Of a DNA stretch of 64,000 nucleotides, positions 42,154-51,476 are shown piece after piece. Position numbers and translations under genes: made by a program. The stretch comes from a bacterium (GTDB taxonomy: Bacteria; Sysuimicrobiota; Sysuimicrobiia; Sysuimicrobiales; Segetimicrobiaceae). The stretch covers positions 1 to 64,000 of the forward strand of contig DASSJF010000050.1 in NCBI GenBank assembly GCA_035691305.1, written 5' to 3'. The notes under the pieces are model-generated. The model searched no databases and was not told the DNA's origin. It was given only the letters and a program-made list of their open reading frames with translations. Each line of letters begins with the position of its first letter. Within the stretch, counting starts at the first letter, position 1.

Positions 42154-43669
42154 CTGTCGGCTCCTTCCTGAAGGCGCCGCCGGGAGGCCGCGACCGCGGT
42201 CGGGGGCCCTGCGAAGACAGGACGAGGGGCGCCGGAGATTCGAGCATGCGGACGGGCGCGGAGGTCGGCGGACCGGTCCCGGCATGCACATTGCCGCGGG
42301 CGAGCGACGCCAGCACACCGGTCGCGCACGCGGCCGCGAAGACGGCAAACCCGAGGCGGGCGGCGGCGCGGAAGCGGAGCAGGTTCTCGGCCGTTACCGG
42401 CGCTGAGCCGAGGAAAGCGTTGAAGATCATCGTGATCGCGGCGAAGCTCAGCAGTTGTCCCGCGATCCGCACAGTGCTGGTGACGCCCGCGGCAACCCCG
42501 TAGATGCGCGGCGGGACGCTGCTCATGATCGCGTTGGTGTTCGGCGAGGAGAACAACCCGAAGCCGGCGCCCATCACGATGAGTGCCGCGGCGACGTACG
42601 AGACCGGTGCTCCGGGCGGCGCGGCGGCAAGCGCGGCCAGCCCTCCGGCCGTCATCGCCATTCCGATGGAGGCGACGGTGCGGGGTTCGATCCGCTCGGA
42701 GAGCCAGCCGGCCGCGGGCGAAATCACGGCCTGCGTGGCCGGCTGCGCGATCAGCACCGCGCCCGCGTGCACCGGCGTCATGCCCTTCAGATACTGTAGG
42801 GACAGGCTGACGAGGAACGCGCTCGGCGACCCCGCGGCGTAGTTGAGCAGCGCCGCGAGGCTGGACAGCGTGAAGACGCGGTTGGTCTGGAACAGGCGGA
42901 CGTCCAGGACGGGCGACCGGACGCGCAACGACCGGAACGCGAACGCCGCGCCCGCGGCCAGTCCGGCGGCGATCAGCCACGGCGAGGGCGGAGCGGGCAC
43001 GAGCGACAGCCCGATCGCGAACCCGATGAACATCGCCGCGTAGAGCGCGACGCTTACGGCGTCGATGCCGTCCGCGCGCTCGGCGGCCCCGGTTTCGGCA
43101 CGAGGCGCGTCGGCGCCGCCCGGCAGGTACCACGCGGCGAGGACAAACGTGGCGAAACCCAGCGGGACCGTACCGAGGAACACCGACCGCCAGCCGAAGA
43201 CCTGCGTCAGCACGCCGCCGATGATCGGGCCGAGCGACAGCCCGGTGTACACGCACGCGACGGTGACCCCCAGCAGCCGGCCGCGCAGCTCGGGCGGCGC
43301 GACCGCGGTCAGCATCGCGACCCCGTTGCTGAAGATCATCGCCGAGGCCACGCCCTGGAGGACGCGGCAGACGAGCAGCACGGCCGTGGACGGGGCCAGC
43401 GCGCAGGCCACCGACGCCAGCACGAACCACACGACCCCGATCGTGAACAGCCGCCGGCGGCCGTACAGGTCCGCGAGGCGCCCGAACGGCACGAAGCAGA
43501 CGACGCTCGCCAGCAGGTAGGCGGTCGTAATCCAGCTCAGCGTCGCGGCGTCGGTGTGGAACTCCCGGCCGACCGCCGGGAGCGCGACGGTGAGCGCGCT
43601 GACCATGTAGGGATTGAGAAACGACGCGGCGGCCGCGACCAGCAGCGCGGCCCTGACTCTCGGATGCAT
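42146..43669 (-). CDS. MFS transporter, DHA2-type (14 helices)
   Basis: A 507-residue drug/proton antiporter-like membrane protein. Loop 2-3 carries GRLADLYGRRRLF and the motif C region of exporters appears as GPIIGGVLTQVFGWRSVF near residue 150. Length and hydrophobicity fit 14 helices, the DHA2 pattern (EmrB, QacA relatives). It probably expels a toxic organic compound. It lies 13 bp from the SDR gene upstream and overlaps the FMN reductase gene downstream, so all three are one transcription unit, perhaps a small detoxification cassette. The start has no strong ribosome site. Confidence 0.9.
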   Translation of the reverse strand: MHPRVRAALLVAAAASFLNPYMVSALTVALPAVGREFHTDAATLSWITTAYLLASVVCFVPFGRLADLYGRRRLFTIGVVWFVLASVACALAPSTAVLLVCRVLQGVASAMIFSNGVAMLTAVAPPELRGRLLGVTVACVYTGLSLGPIIGGVLTQVFGWRSVFLGTVPLGFATFVLAAWYLPGGADAPRAETGAAERADGIDAVSVALYAAMFIGFAIGLSLVPAPPSPWLIAAGLAAGAAFAFRSLRVRSPVLDVRLFQTNRVFTLSSLAALLNYAAGSPSAFLVSLSLQYLKGMTPVHAGAVLIAQPATQAVISPAAGWLSERIEPRTVASIGMAMTAGGLAALAAAPPGAPVSYVAAALIVMGAGFGLFSSPNTNAIMSSVPPRIYGVAAGVTSTVRIAGQLLSFAAITMIFNAFLGSAPVTAENLLRFRAAARLGFAVFAAACATGVLASLARGNVHAGTGPPTSAPVRMLESPAPLVLSSQGPRPRSRPPGGAFRKEPTDA

Positions 43670-43681
43670 GCGCGGGGGCCG

Positions 43682-44473
43682 CTACATCATCGAGCGCATT
43701 TGTCCGCCGTCGATGCAGATCGTCTGGCCGGTAATGTAGCTGGCGGCCTCGGACGCGAGGAAGACCGCCAGCGCGGCGAACTCCCGCGGCTCCCCGTAGC
43801 GGCCGAGCGGGATGCCGGCTTCGCTTTCCTTGACGATCGCTTCGACCGGTTTGCCCGTCTCCTTGGCGCGCACACCGTCGAGCCAGCGCACCCGGTCCGT
43901 GTCGATCCGGCCCGGCGCCAGATTGTTGACGAGGATGTTGTGGGGCGCGAGCTCGAACGACAGGGTCTTCGTAAACGCCACCACGCCCGACCGGAAGACG
44001 TTGCTCAGGACCAGTTGCGGAATCGGGACCTTGACGCCCGAGGTGATCACGGTGAGGATGCGGCCCCAGCCGTTCGCCCGCATCAGCGGCACCGCGCCGC
44101 GAATCAGGCGTACGGCGCTCATGAGGTTCTGGTTGTAGGCCTGCTCCCACTGCGCGTCGGTCAACGTGAGGCCGGATCCGGCCGGCGGCCCGCCGGCGTT
44201 GGCGACGAGGACGTCGAGCCGGCGGAACCGCTCCCGGGCGGCGCCGAGGAGCCGTTCCACGCCCGCGGGGGTGGCGACGTCGGCGACGACGGGCACCGCG
44301 GTCCGGCGCGTCGCCCCGGCGATCTCGTCCGCCGCTCGGGTGACGGCGTCCTCCCGGCGGCTGCCGATCACAACGTCGGCGCCGGCCTCCGCGAAGCCGT
44401 GCGCGATCGCGCGCCCGATCCCGGCGCTCGCGCCCGATACGACCGCGACCCGGCCTGACAGATCCACCTGCAT
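43682..44473 (-). CDS. SDR-family protein with atypical active site (BKR-like)
   Basis: A 263-residue protein with the SDR fold: VSGASAGIGRAIAHG near the N-terminus, VANAGGPPAGSG in place of NNAG, and a C-terminal TGQTICIDGGQMR. The catalytic Tyr-x-x-x-Lys is missing: the aligned stretch is LVLSNVFRSGVVAF, giving Ser and Arg at those positions. This matches a recognised atypical subgroup of beta-ketoacyl reductase-like SDRs whose activity is unclear. The ATG follows AGGAGG seven bases upstream. It is the first gene of a unit with the MFS and FMN reductase genes. Confidence 0.85.
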   Translation of the reverse strand: MQVDLSGRVAVVSGASAGIGRAIAHGFAEAGADVVIGSRREDAVTRAADEIAGATRRTAVPVVADVATPAGVERLLGAARERFRRLDVLVANAGGPPAGSGLTLTDAQWEQAYNQNLMSAVRLIRGAVPLMRANGWGRILTVITSGVKVPIPQLVLSNVFRSGVVAFTKTLSFELAPHNILVNNLAPGRIDTDRVRWLDGVRAKETGKPVEAIVKESEAGIPLGRYGEPREFAALAVFLASEAASYITGQTICIDGGQMRSMM

Positions 44474-44622
44474 GCGGTTTCCTCCTTCGTCAGCCTGCGT
44501 GATTCTTCGGCCTCGCCGCGCACCGCTTCCTCCGGGCGCCGCGCGGCGCTGGAGGATCGGCGGGCGTACACGGGAAACACCTCACGTGTGCGCGTCCGTA
44601 GATACCTGATGTGCGACGATCG

Positions 44623-45885
44623 ATGAAGCTTCCCGCCGTCCCACGCTGTGCCGCCGTCGCGCTGGCCGCGCTGCTCTCCGCGGCCCCCTTCGTTCCCGGC
44701 GCGGCGCAGCCCGCTCCGCCGCCCCCCCCGGGTCCGCCGGTGCCGGTCTCGGTGACCGGCGGGCCCGCGACCCTCGACACGTTGCGACTCGCGATCACGA
44801 CCGCGGCGCGGCTTGCGCTCGGGGTGCAGCCGTCGTCGCTCGTCCGGCTCGCCCAGACCCAGCCGCCCCTCGTGCCGCTCGACGCCTCGGCGGACGAGAC
44901 GGTGGTTGCCGGCCTGACCGTGCAGGCGCCCGGCATGCCGCCCGCGCTCCGGCTGGCCCGGTTCGCGCTGACGAACACCATCATTCCCTGGAACGACGCG
45001 GAGATTCTGCTGGTCAGCAACAGTCCGGAGACGATCCCGTTCGGGAAGATCCTCTACACCGGGGCCCTGTCGTCCGCGCAGACGGTGCGGCTGCTCTTCC
45101 ACCACCAGAACGGGTCGAAGAGCCAGCACATGTTCATCGCGGTGACGCTCAGCAACCCCGGGCGCGAGCCCGTCTCGATGTGGGTCCAGGGGGCGGTCGG
45201 CGGTCCGTCGCAGGAGGAGGTGACGCCCGGGCACGACGCGGCCCGCGTGTTCCTCGACGAATACGCCCACCACGCCGGCTTTCTCGTGCGGCTGCCGGGT
45301 AACTCGACGGTGCCGCTCTACGTTGAAGATCTGCCGCCCCTCGCGGTCACGAGCGGCATCGCGCAGTTCAGCCTGCTCGACGGCGACCGGGTGAACGTGC
45401 AGGTCGTGGCGCGGCTCGCGAGCGAGCCGGATCCGTCGGTGATGAGCTTCGCGCCGGATTTCGATCGCGTCCATCAGCGCGGCGCGTTCATCCGTCCGCA
45501 GATCGGCCGCACGATGCGTTACACGGTGGGCGGTCCGCCCGCGATCATGGTGCTCGCCGCGGACCCCGACCTGCTGCACGAGGGCCAGACGGGCGCGCCG
45601 CTCCAGGGCAACTACGGCGTCGTTTATCGGTTCGACGTCGACGTTTCGAACCCGACCGCGGCGTCCGCGGTCGCGCAGCTCGTCCTGCACGCCGACGGCG
45701 GGCAGGCCCGTGGTACGTTCGTGATCGGCGACCAGATCGTCGAGAGTCAGCTCGTCCAGCCGAACGCGCCGCAGACCGTGACGAGCTTTCCTCTCCGCCC
45801 GCAGACGCGCCGGATGATCCGGATCCTCACCGTGCCCGAAAGCGGCTCGAACTACCCCGTGCGTCTTACGCTCGGCGCTCCGTGA
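44623..45885 (+). CDS. Secreted protein of unknown function
   Basis: A 420-residue exported protein. The signal peptide (KLPAVPRCAAVALAALLSAA) is followed by a Pro-rich linker (PAPPPPPGPPVPV). The rest is predicted beta-rich, with recurring segments such as FALTNTIIPWNDAEILLVSN and VYRFDVDVSNPTAASAVAQL that look like immunoglobulin-type or jelly-roll strands. No catalytic motif or lipobox is seen and I do not recognise the family. The ATG at 44623 is preferred over a GTG four codons earlier because the signal peptide starts there. It is translationally linked to proB by a GTGA overlap, an unexpected partner. Confidence 0.75.
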   Translation: MKLPAVPRCAAVALAALLSAAPFVPGAAQPAPPPPPGPPVPVSVTGGPATLDTLRLAITTAARLALGVQPSSLVRLAQTQPPLVPLDASADETVVAGLTVQAPGMPPALRLARFALTNTIIPWNDAEILLVSNSPETIPFGKILYTGALSSAQTVRLLFHHQNGSKSQHMFIAVTLSNPGREPVSMWVQGAVGGPSQEEVTPGHDAARVFLDEYAHHAGFLVRLPGNSTVPLYVEDLPPLAVTSGIAQFSLLDGDRVNVQVVARLASEPDPSVMSFAPDFDRVHQRGAFIRPQIGRTMRYTVGGPPAIMVLAADPDLLHEGQTGAPLQGNYGVVYRFDVDVSNPTAASAVAQLVLHADGGQARGTFVIGDQIVESQLVQPNAPQTVTSFPLRPQTRRMIRILTVPESGSNYPVRLTLGAP

Positions 45886-47036
45886 CGCCGCTCGCGGCGG
45901 CGACCCGGATCGTCCTCAAGGTCGGTACGACCACGCTGACCGGCGGTGCTCCGGTCGTCGACCCCGCGCGGATTACCGCCGTCGCGGAGGACATCGCGGC
46001 CGCCGTCGGGCGGCGGCGCGAGGTGCTGCTGGTCTCCTCCGGCGCCATCGTGACCGGCGCGGGGCTCCTCGGCCGCCGCCGGCCGCGGCGCCTCATTGAC
46101 AAGCAGGCGTTCGCCGCGGTCGGGCAGCCGGTGTTGATGCAGCGGTACAGCGCGGCGTTCGACCGGCTCGGGCTGCGCGTTGCGCAGATCCTGCTGACGC
46201 GCCAGGATTTCGAAGACCGCCGGCGCTATGTCAACGCGCGGCAAACGCTGCTCGCGCTGCTCGCCGAGGGCGTCGTGCCCGTGATCAACGAGAACGACAC
46301 GATCGCCACCGACGAGATCCAGATCGGCGACAACGACACGCTCTCGGCGCTCGTGGCGAGCCTCGTCGCGGCGAGTCTGCTCGTCGTGCTGTCGGACGTC
46401 GAGGGTCTCATGACGGCCGATCCCCGGCGCCAGCGGGGGGCGCGCCTGATCCCGACCGTGGAGCGTATCGATGCGCGGATCGTCAGCGCGGCGCGGCGCA
46501 CCGTGACCGCGCAGGGCGTCGGGGGCATGGCGACCAAGGTGGAAGCCGCCCGCATCGCCACCGAATCCGGGGTGGCGACCGTGGTCACGGGCGGCGCGGT
46601 GCAGCGCCCTCTCGCGCGGCTCCTGAGCGGGGAGCGCCTCGGAACACTGTTTCTGCCAGCGGGTCGCTTCTCCGGCCGCGGGCGCTGGCTCGCGTTCGGC
46701 CTGGTCGCCCGAGGCACCCTCGTCGTGGACGACGGCGCCTCGGCCGCGCTGCGCCGCGGCAAGAGCCTTCTCCCGGCCGGGATCGTCGGAATCGGCGGCA
46801 CGTTCGACGCGGGCGAGGCAGTGACGATCGCCGACGGCCGCGGGCAGGAGCTGGCCCGAGGACTCGTCAACTACTCGAGCGCGAATCTCGCCAGAATCCA
46901 GGGCCGCCGGAGCTCCGAGATCGCGCGCCTCCTCGGCGACAAGACCCACGATGAAGTCGTTCACCGCGACAACCTGGTGGTAACGGCAGGACTGCCGAAC
47001 GGCCGCGAGGGCGGCCGAGACCGGATCGGCCGGTGA
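45882..47036 (+). CDS. proB: Glutamate 5-kinase with PUA domain
   Basis: A 384-residue enzyme that phosphorylates glutamate in the first step of proline synthesis. The kinase domain (1-265) shows VLKVGTTTLTGG at the N-terminus, LLVSSGAIVTGAGLLG, and VINENDTIATDEI with GDNDTLSALVA; VVLSDVEGLMTADP forms the nucleotide site. A PUA domain (about 285-360) follows, as in long-form ProB. The GTG overlaps the secreted-protein stop, and the stop overlaps the proA GTG, so proB and proA are coupled. Proline feedback is known for the family and is not visible in the sequence. Confidence 0.95.
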   Translation: MTPLAAATRIVLKVGTTTLTGGAPVVDPARITAVAEDIAAAVGRRREVLLVSSGAIVTGAGLLGRRRPRRLIDKQAFAAVGQPVLMQRYSAAFDRLGLRVAQILLTRQDFEDRRRYVNARQTLLALLAEGVVPVINENDTIATDEIQIGDNDTLSALVASLVAASLLVVLSDVEGLMTADPRRQRGARLIPTVERIDARIVSAARRTVTAQGVGGMATKVEAARIATESGVATVVTGGAVQRPLARLLSGERLGTLFLPAGRFSGRGRWLAFGLVARGTLVVDDGASAALRRGKSLLPAGIVGIGGTFDAGEAVTIADGRGQELARGLVNYSSANLARIQGRRSSEIARLLGDKTHDEVVHRDNLVVTAGLPNGREGGRDRIGR

Positions 47037-48286
47037 GCTCCGCGGTTGTCGGCGTCGAAACGCAGGCCCGCGCCGCGCGCGCGGCGGCGCAGACGCTGCA
47101 TTACGCCCCCGACGAGGCACGCCGCGCGGTCCTCGGCGCGATCGCCGCGGCGGTCCGCTCGGACGCCGCGGCGATCCTGGACGCCAACGGCCGGGACCTC
47201 GCGTCGCTCGGCGACCGCCCGGCGGCGTTTCGCGACCGCCTCACCCTCACCACGGCGCGCGTCGGGCAGCTCGCCCGTGCGCTCGAGGAAATCGCCGCGA
47301 TGCCCGATCCGCTGGGCGCCGCGGTCGAGGTCCGCGTCCGTCCGAACGGCATGGAGGTCCGCCGGGTGCGCGTGCCGATCGGCGTGGTGGCGATGATCTA
47401 CGAGTCCCGCCCCAACGTGACGGTGGACGCGGCGGGCCTCTGCCTGCGGTCCGGGAACGCGGTGATCCTGCGCGGCGGCGCGGAGTCGCGGCACTCCGAC
47501 GAGGCGCTCGGCGCGGCGATTGCGGCGGGTCTTCGCGCGGCGGGCCTCCCGGAGGCCGCGGTCACGCTGCTCGCGCGGCGGGACTACGACGCGATCCGGG
47601 AGCTGGTGCGCCTCGATGGTCTCGTCGACCTGGTCATCCCGCGGGGCGGGCCCGCGTTGATCCGGCTCGTCACCGAGCACGCCCGCGTGCCGGTCCTGAA
47701 GCACGACCGGGGCGTGACCCACGTCTTCGTCGACCGGGACGCCGATCTCGAGATGGCGGTGCGGCTGATCCTCAACGCCAAGACGAACCGCCCGAGCACG
47801 TGCAACGCGCTCGAAAAGGCGCTCGTCGACGCGCCGGCGGCGCCGCGGATCATTCCGCCGCTGGTCTCCGCGCTGCGGGCGGCGGGCGTCGAGGTGCGCG
47901 GCGATGCGGAGACGCGCCGGCTGGCGCCGGAGGCGGCGCCGGCGACGGACGATGACTGGGACGCCGAGTATCTCGACCTCGTGCTCGCGGTCCGCGTGGT
48001 CGACGGCCTCGACGCGGCCGTCGACCACATCCGGCGGCACGGCACCGCGCTCGCCGACGCGATCGTCACGAACGACCGCGCGCGCGCGGAGCGGTTCGTC
48101 CGCGAGGTCGACAGCGCCGCGGTGCTGGTCAACGCGTCCACGCGGCTCGTCGACGGCGGGGAGTTCGGTCTCGGCGCCGAGGTCGGGATCAGCACCAACC
48201 GTCTCCACGCGCGCGGGCCGATGGGCCTCGCGGACCTGACGACGACGAAGTGGATCATCTGGGGCTCCGGACAGATTCGGACGTAG
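47033..48286 (+). CDS. proA: Gamma-glutamyl phosphate reductase
   Basis: A 417-residue NADPH-dependent reductase that converts glutamyl phosphate to glutamate semialdehyde, the second step of proline synthesis. The catalytic Cys is in NRPSTCNALEK near residue 255; VPIGVVAMIYESRPNVTVDA and EFGLGAEVGISTNRLHARGP are typical ProA stretches. Length is normal for the family. The GTG overlaps the proB stop as GTGA. A weak hairpin follows before the convergent ABC genes. The last step enzyme, ProC, is not in the window. Confidence 0.96.
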   Translation: MSSAVVGVETQARAARAAAQTLHYAPDEARRAVLGAIAAAVRSDAAAILDANGRDLASLGDRPAAFRDRLTLTTARVGQLARALEEIAAMPDPLGAAVEVRVRPNGMEVRRVRVPIGVVAMIYESRPNVTVDAAGLCLRSGNAVILRGGAESRHSDEALGAAIAAGLRAAGLPEAAVTLLARRDYDAIRELVRLDGLVDLVIPRGGPALIRLVTEHARVPVLKHDRGVTHVFVDRDADLEMAVRLILNAKTNRPSTCNALEKALVDAPAAPRIIPPLVSALRAAGVEVRGDAETRRLAPEAAPATDDDWDAEYLDLVLAVRVVDGLDAAVDHIRRHGTALADAIVTNDRARAERFVREVDSAAVLVNASTRLVDGGEFGLGAEVGISTNRLHARGPMGLADLTTTKWIIWGSGQIRT

Positions 48287-48332
48287 AACGGCCCGCCCGC
48301 GGGCCACCGGACCACGGCGTCGCCGGTTGGGA

Positions 48333-48362
48333 AGTGAGGGCTCCCCCACTCCTTTGGTTTTG
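48333..48362 (+). terminator. Weak terminator after proA
   Basis: AGTGAGGG and CCCCCACT form an eight-base stem with one mismatch and a minimal loop, followed by CCTTTGGTTTTG. The T-rich tail is broken by GG, so termination would be weak. It sits between convergent genes. Confidence 0.35.
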
Positions 48363-48378
48363 AGCGGGGCTGCCGCGT

Positions 48379-49179
48379 TCAGACGACGACGTCGCGCCGC
48401 TCGAAGACGACCACCGCAAGGACGGTGGTGAGCGCCGCAACGCCTACCAGGACGGCCACGTCGGACCAAATCAGCCCACCACGGGCCACGACACCCTGCG
48501 GGTCCCAGTATGCAAACACGGAGTACCGCTTGAGCCATCTCCACGCCGGAGCGAGGTTGGCGACGTAGTCCGCGACATACGACACCAGGGCAAACGCCGT
48601 GCCGACCGCGCCCGCCCGGCCCGCCTCGCTGGCCGCCGCGGAACTCAGCAGTGTCACGCCGCCGATTACCCAGAACGCCACCGTTCCCGAGGCGGCGGCC
48701 CAGCCGAGCGCCGTCACATCGACAGGGCCAAGACCGCGAAGCCGGGTGACGAGAACGAGCCCCATCCACAGCGCGGCGCACATTGCGACGATGCCGGCCA
48801 CCATCACCAACGCGATACTGGTCACCACCTGGCGACGGCTGATAGGGCGCGTGAGGACGAGCGCGATCGTGCGGCGTTCGACCTCGCCGGCCAGGGCGCC
48901 GGATGCAAACGCGATCGGAAATGCGCTCATCAGTACCAACACGAAGGGATGGACGAATATGAACGCGAGAAATCCCTGCGGCGTCAGCAGCCGGCCAACT
49001 TCGTTGCCGAGGAGCGCCTGGATGCCCGGCGGGAGCAATTGCACCATTGCCCCCAGGTTCGGCCCTCCTAATGTCCCGTAGACGACCGCGAGCAGGTATT
49101 CAAAGAGGACGAGGCCCGCGGAGTAGACTCCCAGTGCGCGAAGACTGAAGCGGAGCCGCCGGGAGATTTCAGGACGCAT
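48379..49179 (-). CDS. ABC-2 type transporter permease
   Basis: A 266-residue membrane protein with six hydrophobic helices, starting RRLRFSLRALGVYSAGLVLF and including FIFVHPFVLVLMSAFPIAFA and the loop EVERRTIALVLTRPISRRQV that is typical of ABC-2 permeases of the BcrB/NatB kind. It pairs with the ATPase upstream and probably exports a drug, peptide or lipid. The ATG at 49179 lies inside the end of the ATPase gene (11-bp overlap). The C-terminus reads VAVLVGVAALTTVLAVVVFE with a short charged tail. Confidence 0.88.
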   Translation of the reverse strand: MRPEISRRLRFSLRALGVYSAGLVLFEYLLAVVYGTLGGPNLGAMVQLLPPGIQALLGNEVGRLLTPQGFLAFIFVHPFVLVLMSAFPIAFASGALAGEVERRTIALVLTRPISRRQVVTSIALVMVAGIVAMCAALWMGLVLVTRLRGLGPVDVTALGWAAASGTVAFWVIGGVTLLSSAAASEAGRAGAVGTAFALVSYVADYVANLAPAWRWLKRYSVFAYWDPQGVVARGGLIWSDVAVLVGVAALTTVLAVVVFERRDVVV

Positions 49180-50095
49180 CCGGATGCCCGCGATAATAGC
49201 CGAGAAAGATGTCCTCCAGGGAGGGCCGCTCCCACACCAAGTCCGCGACGTCCCACGGCGCGAGGGCGTCCAGCATCGAGGCCGTTCTTTCCACCGGCAC
49301 CCGCATCGTGAGCCGCGCGCCGTCCACGCGGTCCACGGCGACCCCGGCGGCAGGCCGGAAGGCGGTCGCGTCGGCGGCCCGCGAGAACTGGACTTCGACT
49401 CGACGGGGGCTGCGCTGCCGCAGCGAGTCGATGCGTTCGGTCGCGACAAGCCGCCCCTCGCGGATGATGGCCACGCGGTCGCAGATCCGCTCGACTTCCC
49501 AGAGGAGATGCGAGGAGATAAACACCGTCCTGCCCCGCGCGCGCAACTCGTCGAGCAACTGATAGAACGCCTGCTGCATGAGAGGATCCAAACCTTCGGC
49601 GGGCTCATCCATCACGAGGAGGACGGGATCGTGTTGGAGCGCCTGTACTATCCCGAGCTTCTGCTTCATGCCGCGCGAATAATGCCGAATCGGACGGCCC
49701 AGATCTTGCCGACTGAGCGCAAACCGTTCCAGCAGTTGCGTGCGTCGCAGCGCCGGTCGACGTGTCAGCGCCCCCAGGTAGTCTAGGACCTGGCCCCCCG
49801 TCATACTTTCAAACAGGCTCAGCTCTCCTGGAACAAACCCCAGACGGCTGCGATCCGCCCGGCCGGCCGGTTCTCCGAACATCGTGGCCCGACCATGCTG
49901 GAGGCGCACCAGTCCGAGCAGGGCGCGGATTGTGGTTGTCTTCCCGGCTCCGTTCGGCCCCAAGAATCCAAAGATCTCGCCCTCCTGCACGGAAAAAGTC
50001 ACATCTTCGATGGCGCGTCTCCGTCCATAACGTTTGGTCAGGCCGAGGGCGTTGATAACGGCATCAGGATCGTTCACGGCTGCTGGCTCTCCCAT
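49169..50095 (-). CDS. ABC transporter ATPase (drug/lantibiotic exporter type)
   Basis: A 308-residue ATPase with Walker A GPNGAGKTTT near residue 45, the signature HYSRGMKQKLGIVQAL near 143, Walker B LLVMDEPAEGLDP near 165 and the switch His in FISSHLLWEVE near 198. In the signature the usual LSGGQ is replaced by YSRGM, as is common in this CcmA-like group. A C-terminal extension (about 80 residues) follows. It powers the adjacent ABC-2 permease. The ATG at 50095 is used; a GTG at 50077 is an alternative. Confidence 0.92.
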   Translation of the reverse strand: MGEPAAVNDPDAVINALGLTKRYGRRRAIEDVTFSVQEGEIFGFLGPNGAGKTTTIRALLGLVRLQHGRATMFGEPAGRADRSRLGFVPGELSLFESMTGGQVLDYLGALTRRPALRRTQLLERFALSRQDLGRPIRHYSRGMKQKLGIVQALQHDPVLLVMDEPAEGLDPLMQQAFYQLLDELRARGRTVFISSHLLWEVERICDRVAIIREGRLVATERIDSLRQRSPRRVEVQFSRAADATAFRPAAGVAVDRVDGARLTMRVPVERTASMLDALAPWDVADLVWERPSLEDIFLGYYRGHPDAS

Positions 50096-50115
50096 GGACG
50101 CAATACCCCGCCCTA

Positions 50116-50763
50116 CTAGTGTATTCGCGCCGGGCCGCCGTTCGACGTCAGCACCAGCAGCAACCTGACGCCGAAGTACGCCATGGCGATGCCGCACACA
50201 AGGTTGATACCCCGATAAAGCGTACGGGACAGAAATCGGCGGCCCCATGCGATCACCGCGGCCATCAGAAAGCACCACGCCACGCACGCCAGCATGAATC
50301 CGCCGAAAAACACGGGGAGTACGTCTTGACGGTTCGCGCCGAGCGCGGCCACCGCCCCGCCCCCGACGCCGAGCCAGAACGTGATGTTCTGCGGATTGGA
50401 AAGCGACAGGGCGGCGCCGGCCGCGAAGTCGCCGCGGGACGCCGTGGCCCGGGGCTCCGCGGCGTGCGGGACCGCGCCGGCGCGGGCATCCCGAAGCGCC
50501 CTCCAGGCGACCGAGAAGAGAAGCGCGACGCCGAGCGCGCCGAGCACGGCGGCGGCCGGCCGGTAGACCGTGAGGTAGGCGACGCCGGACAGCGCGAGCG
50601 CCGCCCAGGTCGCGTCGCCGACGAGCGACCCGAATTCGGTCAGCAGCGCGCCCGCAAATCCCCGACGCATGCCGCGTCGCAGGGCCTCCGCGAGCACGAC
50701 GCCGGGAGGCGCGCAGAACACGATCCCGAGCACGAACGCGGTCCAGAAGAGCGGCGCCGTCAC
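50116..50763 (-). CDS. LysE family translocator
   Basis: A 215-residue membrane protein of the LysE/RhtB exporter superfamily, with about six helices. It shows the N-terminal signature FCAPPGVVLAEALRRGMRRG near residue 18, where family members have G-P-x-x, and ALSLSNPQNITFWLG near 125, a typical motif after helix 4. It exports amino acids or analogues. The GTG overlaps the HAD stop as GTGA, so the gene ends the long operon that begins at yceD. Confidence 0.88.
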   Translation of the reverse strand: MTAPLFWTAFVLGIVFCAPPGVVLAEALRRGMRRGFAGALLTEFGSLVGDATWAALALSGVAYLTVYRPAAAVLGALGVALLFSVAWRALRDARAGAVPHAAEPRATASRGDFAAGAALSLSNPQNITFWLGVGGGAVAALGANRQDVLPVFFGGFMLACVAWCFLMAAVIAWGRRFLSRTLYRGINLVCGIAMAYFGVRLLLVLTSNGGPARIH

Positions 50764-51476
50764 GACGGGGCGCTGCGCCCCGCGTCGCCGGCCCGCCCGG
50801 GCAGCGAGGTGAGGGTCTCCACCGTGACGTAAAGCAGGCTCCCCACTACGAGGTCGGCCGCCGAGAAATCCATCCCGCGCGTCAGCGCCGACGGCACCGC
50901 GACGCACCACATCCCGGCGGCCTTCGCGGCCTGCACCCCCGACTCGCTGTCTTCGAGCGCGACGCAGGCTCGTTCCGCCACCCCGATCCGCTGCGCCGCC
51001 AAGCGATAGACGTCCGGCGCGGGCTTTGCCCGCCGCACTTCGTCGCCGCCGGCGACCGCGTCGAATTGAGCCGTCAGGCCGATCTCCCGGAGGCGCTCCC
51101 GCACCCGCGCAATCCGCGAAGACGAAGCCACCGCGGTCCGGAGCCGGTGCGCGCGCACGCCTTCCAGCAAGGCCGCCACCCCCGGCAGCGGTTTCAGGAA
51201 TTCCCGCTGCAGGCGGTCGTGGTGATCCTGCCACACCGCCCGCGCCGCCTCCGGCGCCATCGGGCTGTCCGGCTCGCGGAAGCGCCCGAGTGGATCGAAC
51301 GGACTGTCGGCGCGTCCGATGTTGAGGCGCCACGACTCGATCGGAAACGGCCAGCCGTGCTGGGCGTGCACAGCCTGCCACGCCAGATATTCCGGCGTCT
51401 CCGTATCTACGATGAGTCCGTCGAGGTCGAAGATGACGGCCCGGACCCGGGATCCTCCGTATCCGCGTACGCTCAC
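50760..51476 (-). CDS. HAD-superfamily hydrolase (beta-phosphoglucomutase-like)
   Basis: A 238-residue phosphatase or phosphomutase. The nucleophile loop is VIFDLDGLIVDTE near the N-terminus (Asp-x-Asp), motif II is the Ser of TAVASSSRI near 120, and motif III/IV appears as RRAKPAPDVYRLAAQ (Lys) and VALEDSESGVQAAKAAGM (Asp) near 180. A four-helix cap lies between. It probably acts on a sugar phosphate. The GTG overlaps the AttH-like gene stop as GTGA and its stop overlaps the LysE GTG. Confidence 0.9.
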   Translation of the reverse strand: MSVRGYGGSRVRAVIFDLDGLIVDTETPEYLAWQAVHAQHGWPFPIESWRLNIGRADSPFDPLGRFREPDSPMAPEAARAVWQDHHDRLQREFLKPLPGVAALLEGVRAHRLRTAVASSSRIARVRERLREIGLTAQFDAVAGGDEVRRAKPAPDVYRLAAQRIGVAERACVALEDSESGVQAAKAAGMWCVAVPSALTRGMDFSAADLVVGSLLYVTVETLTSLPGRAGDAGRSAPS

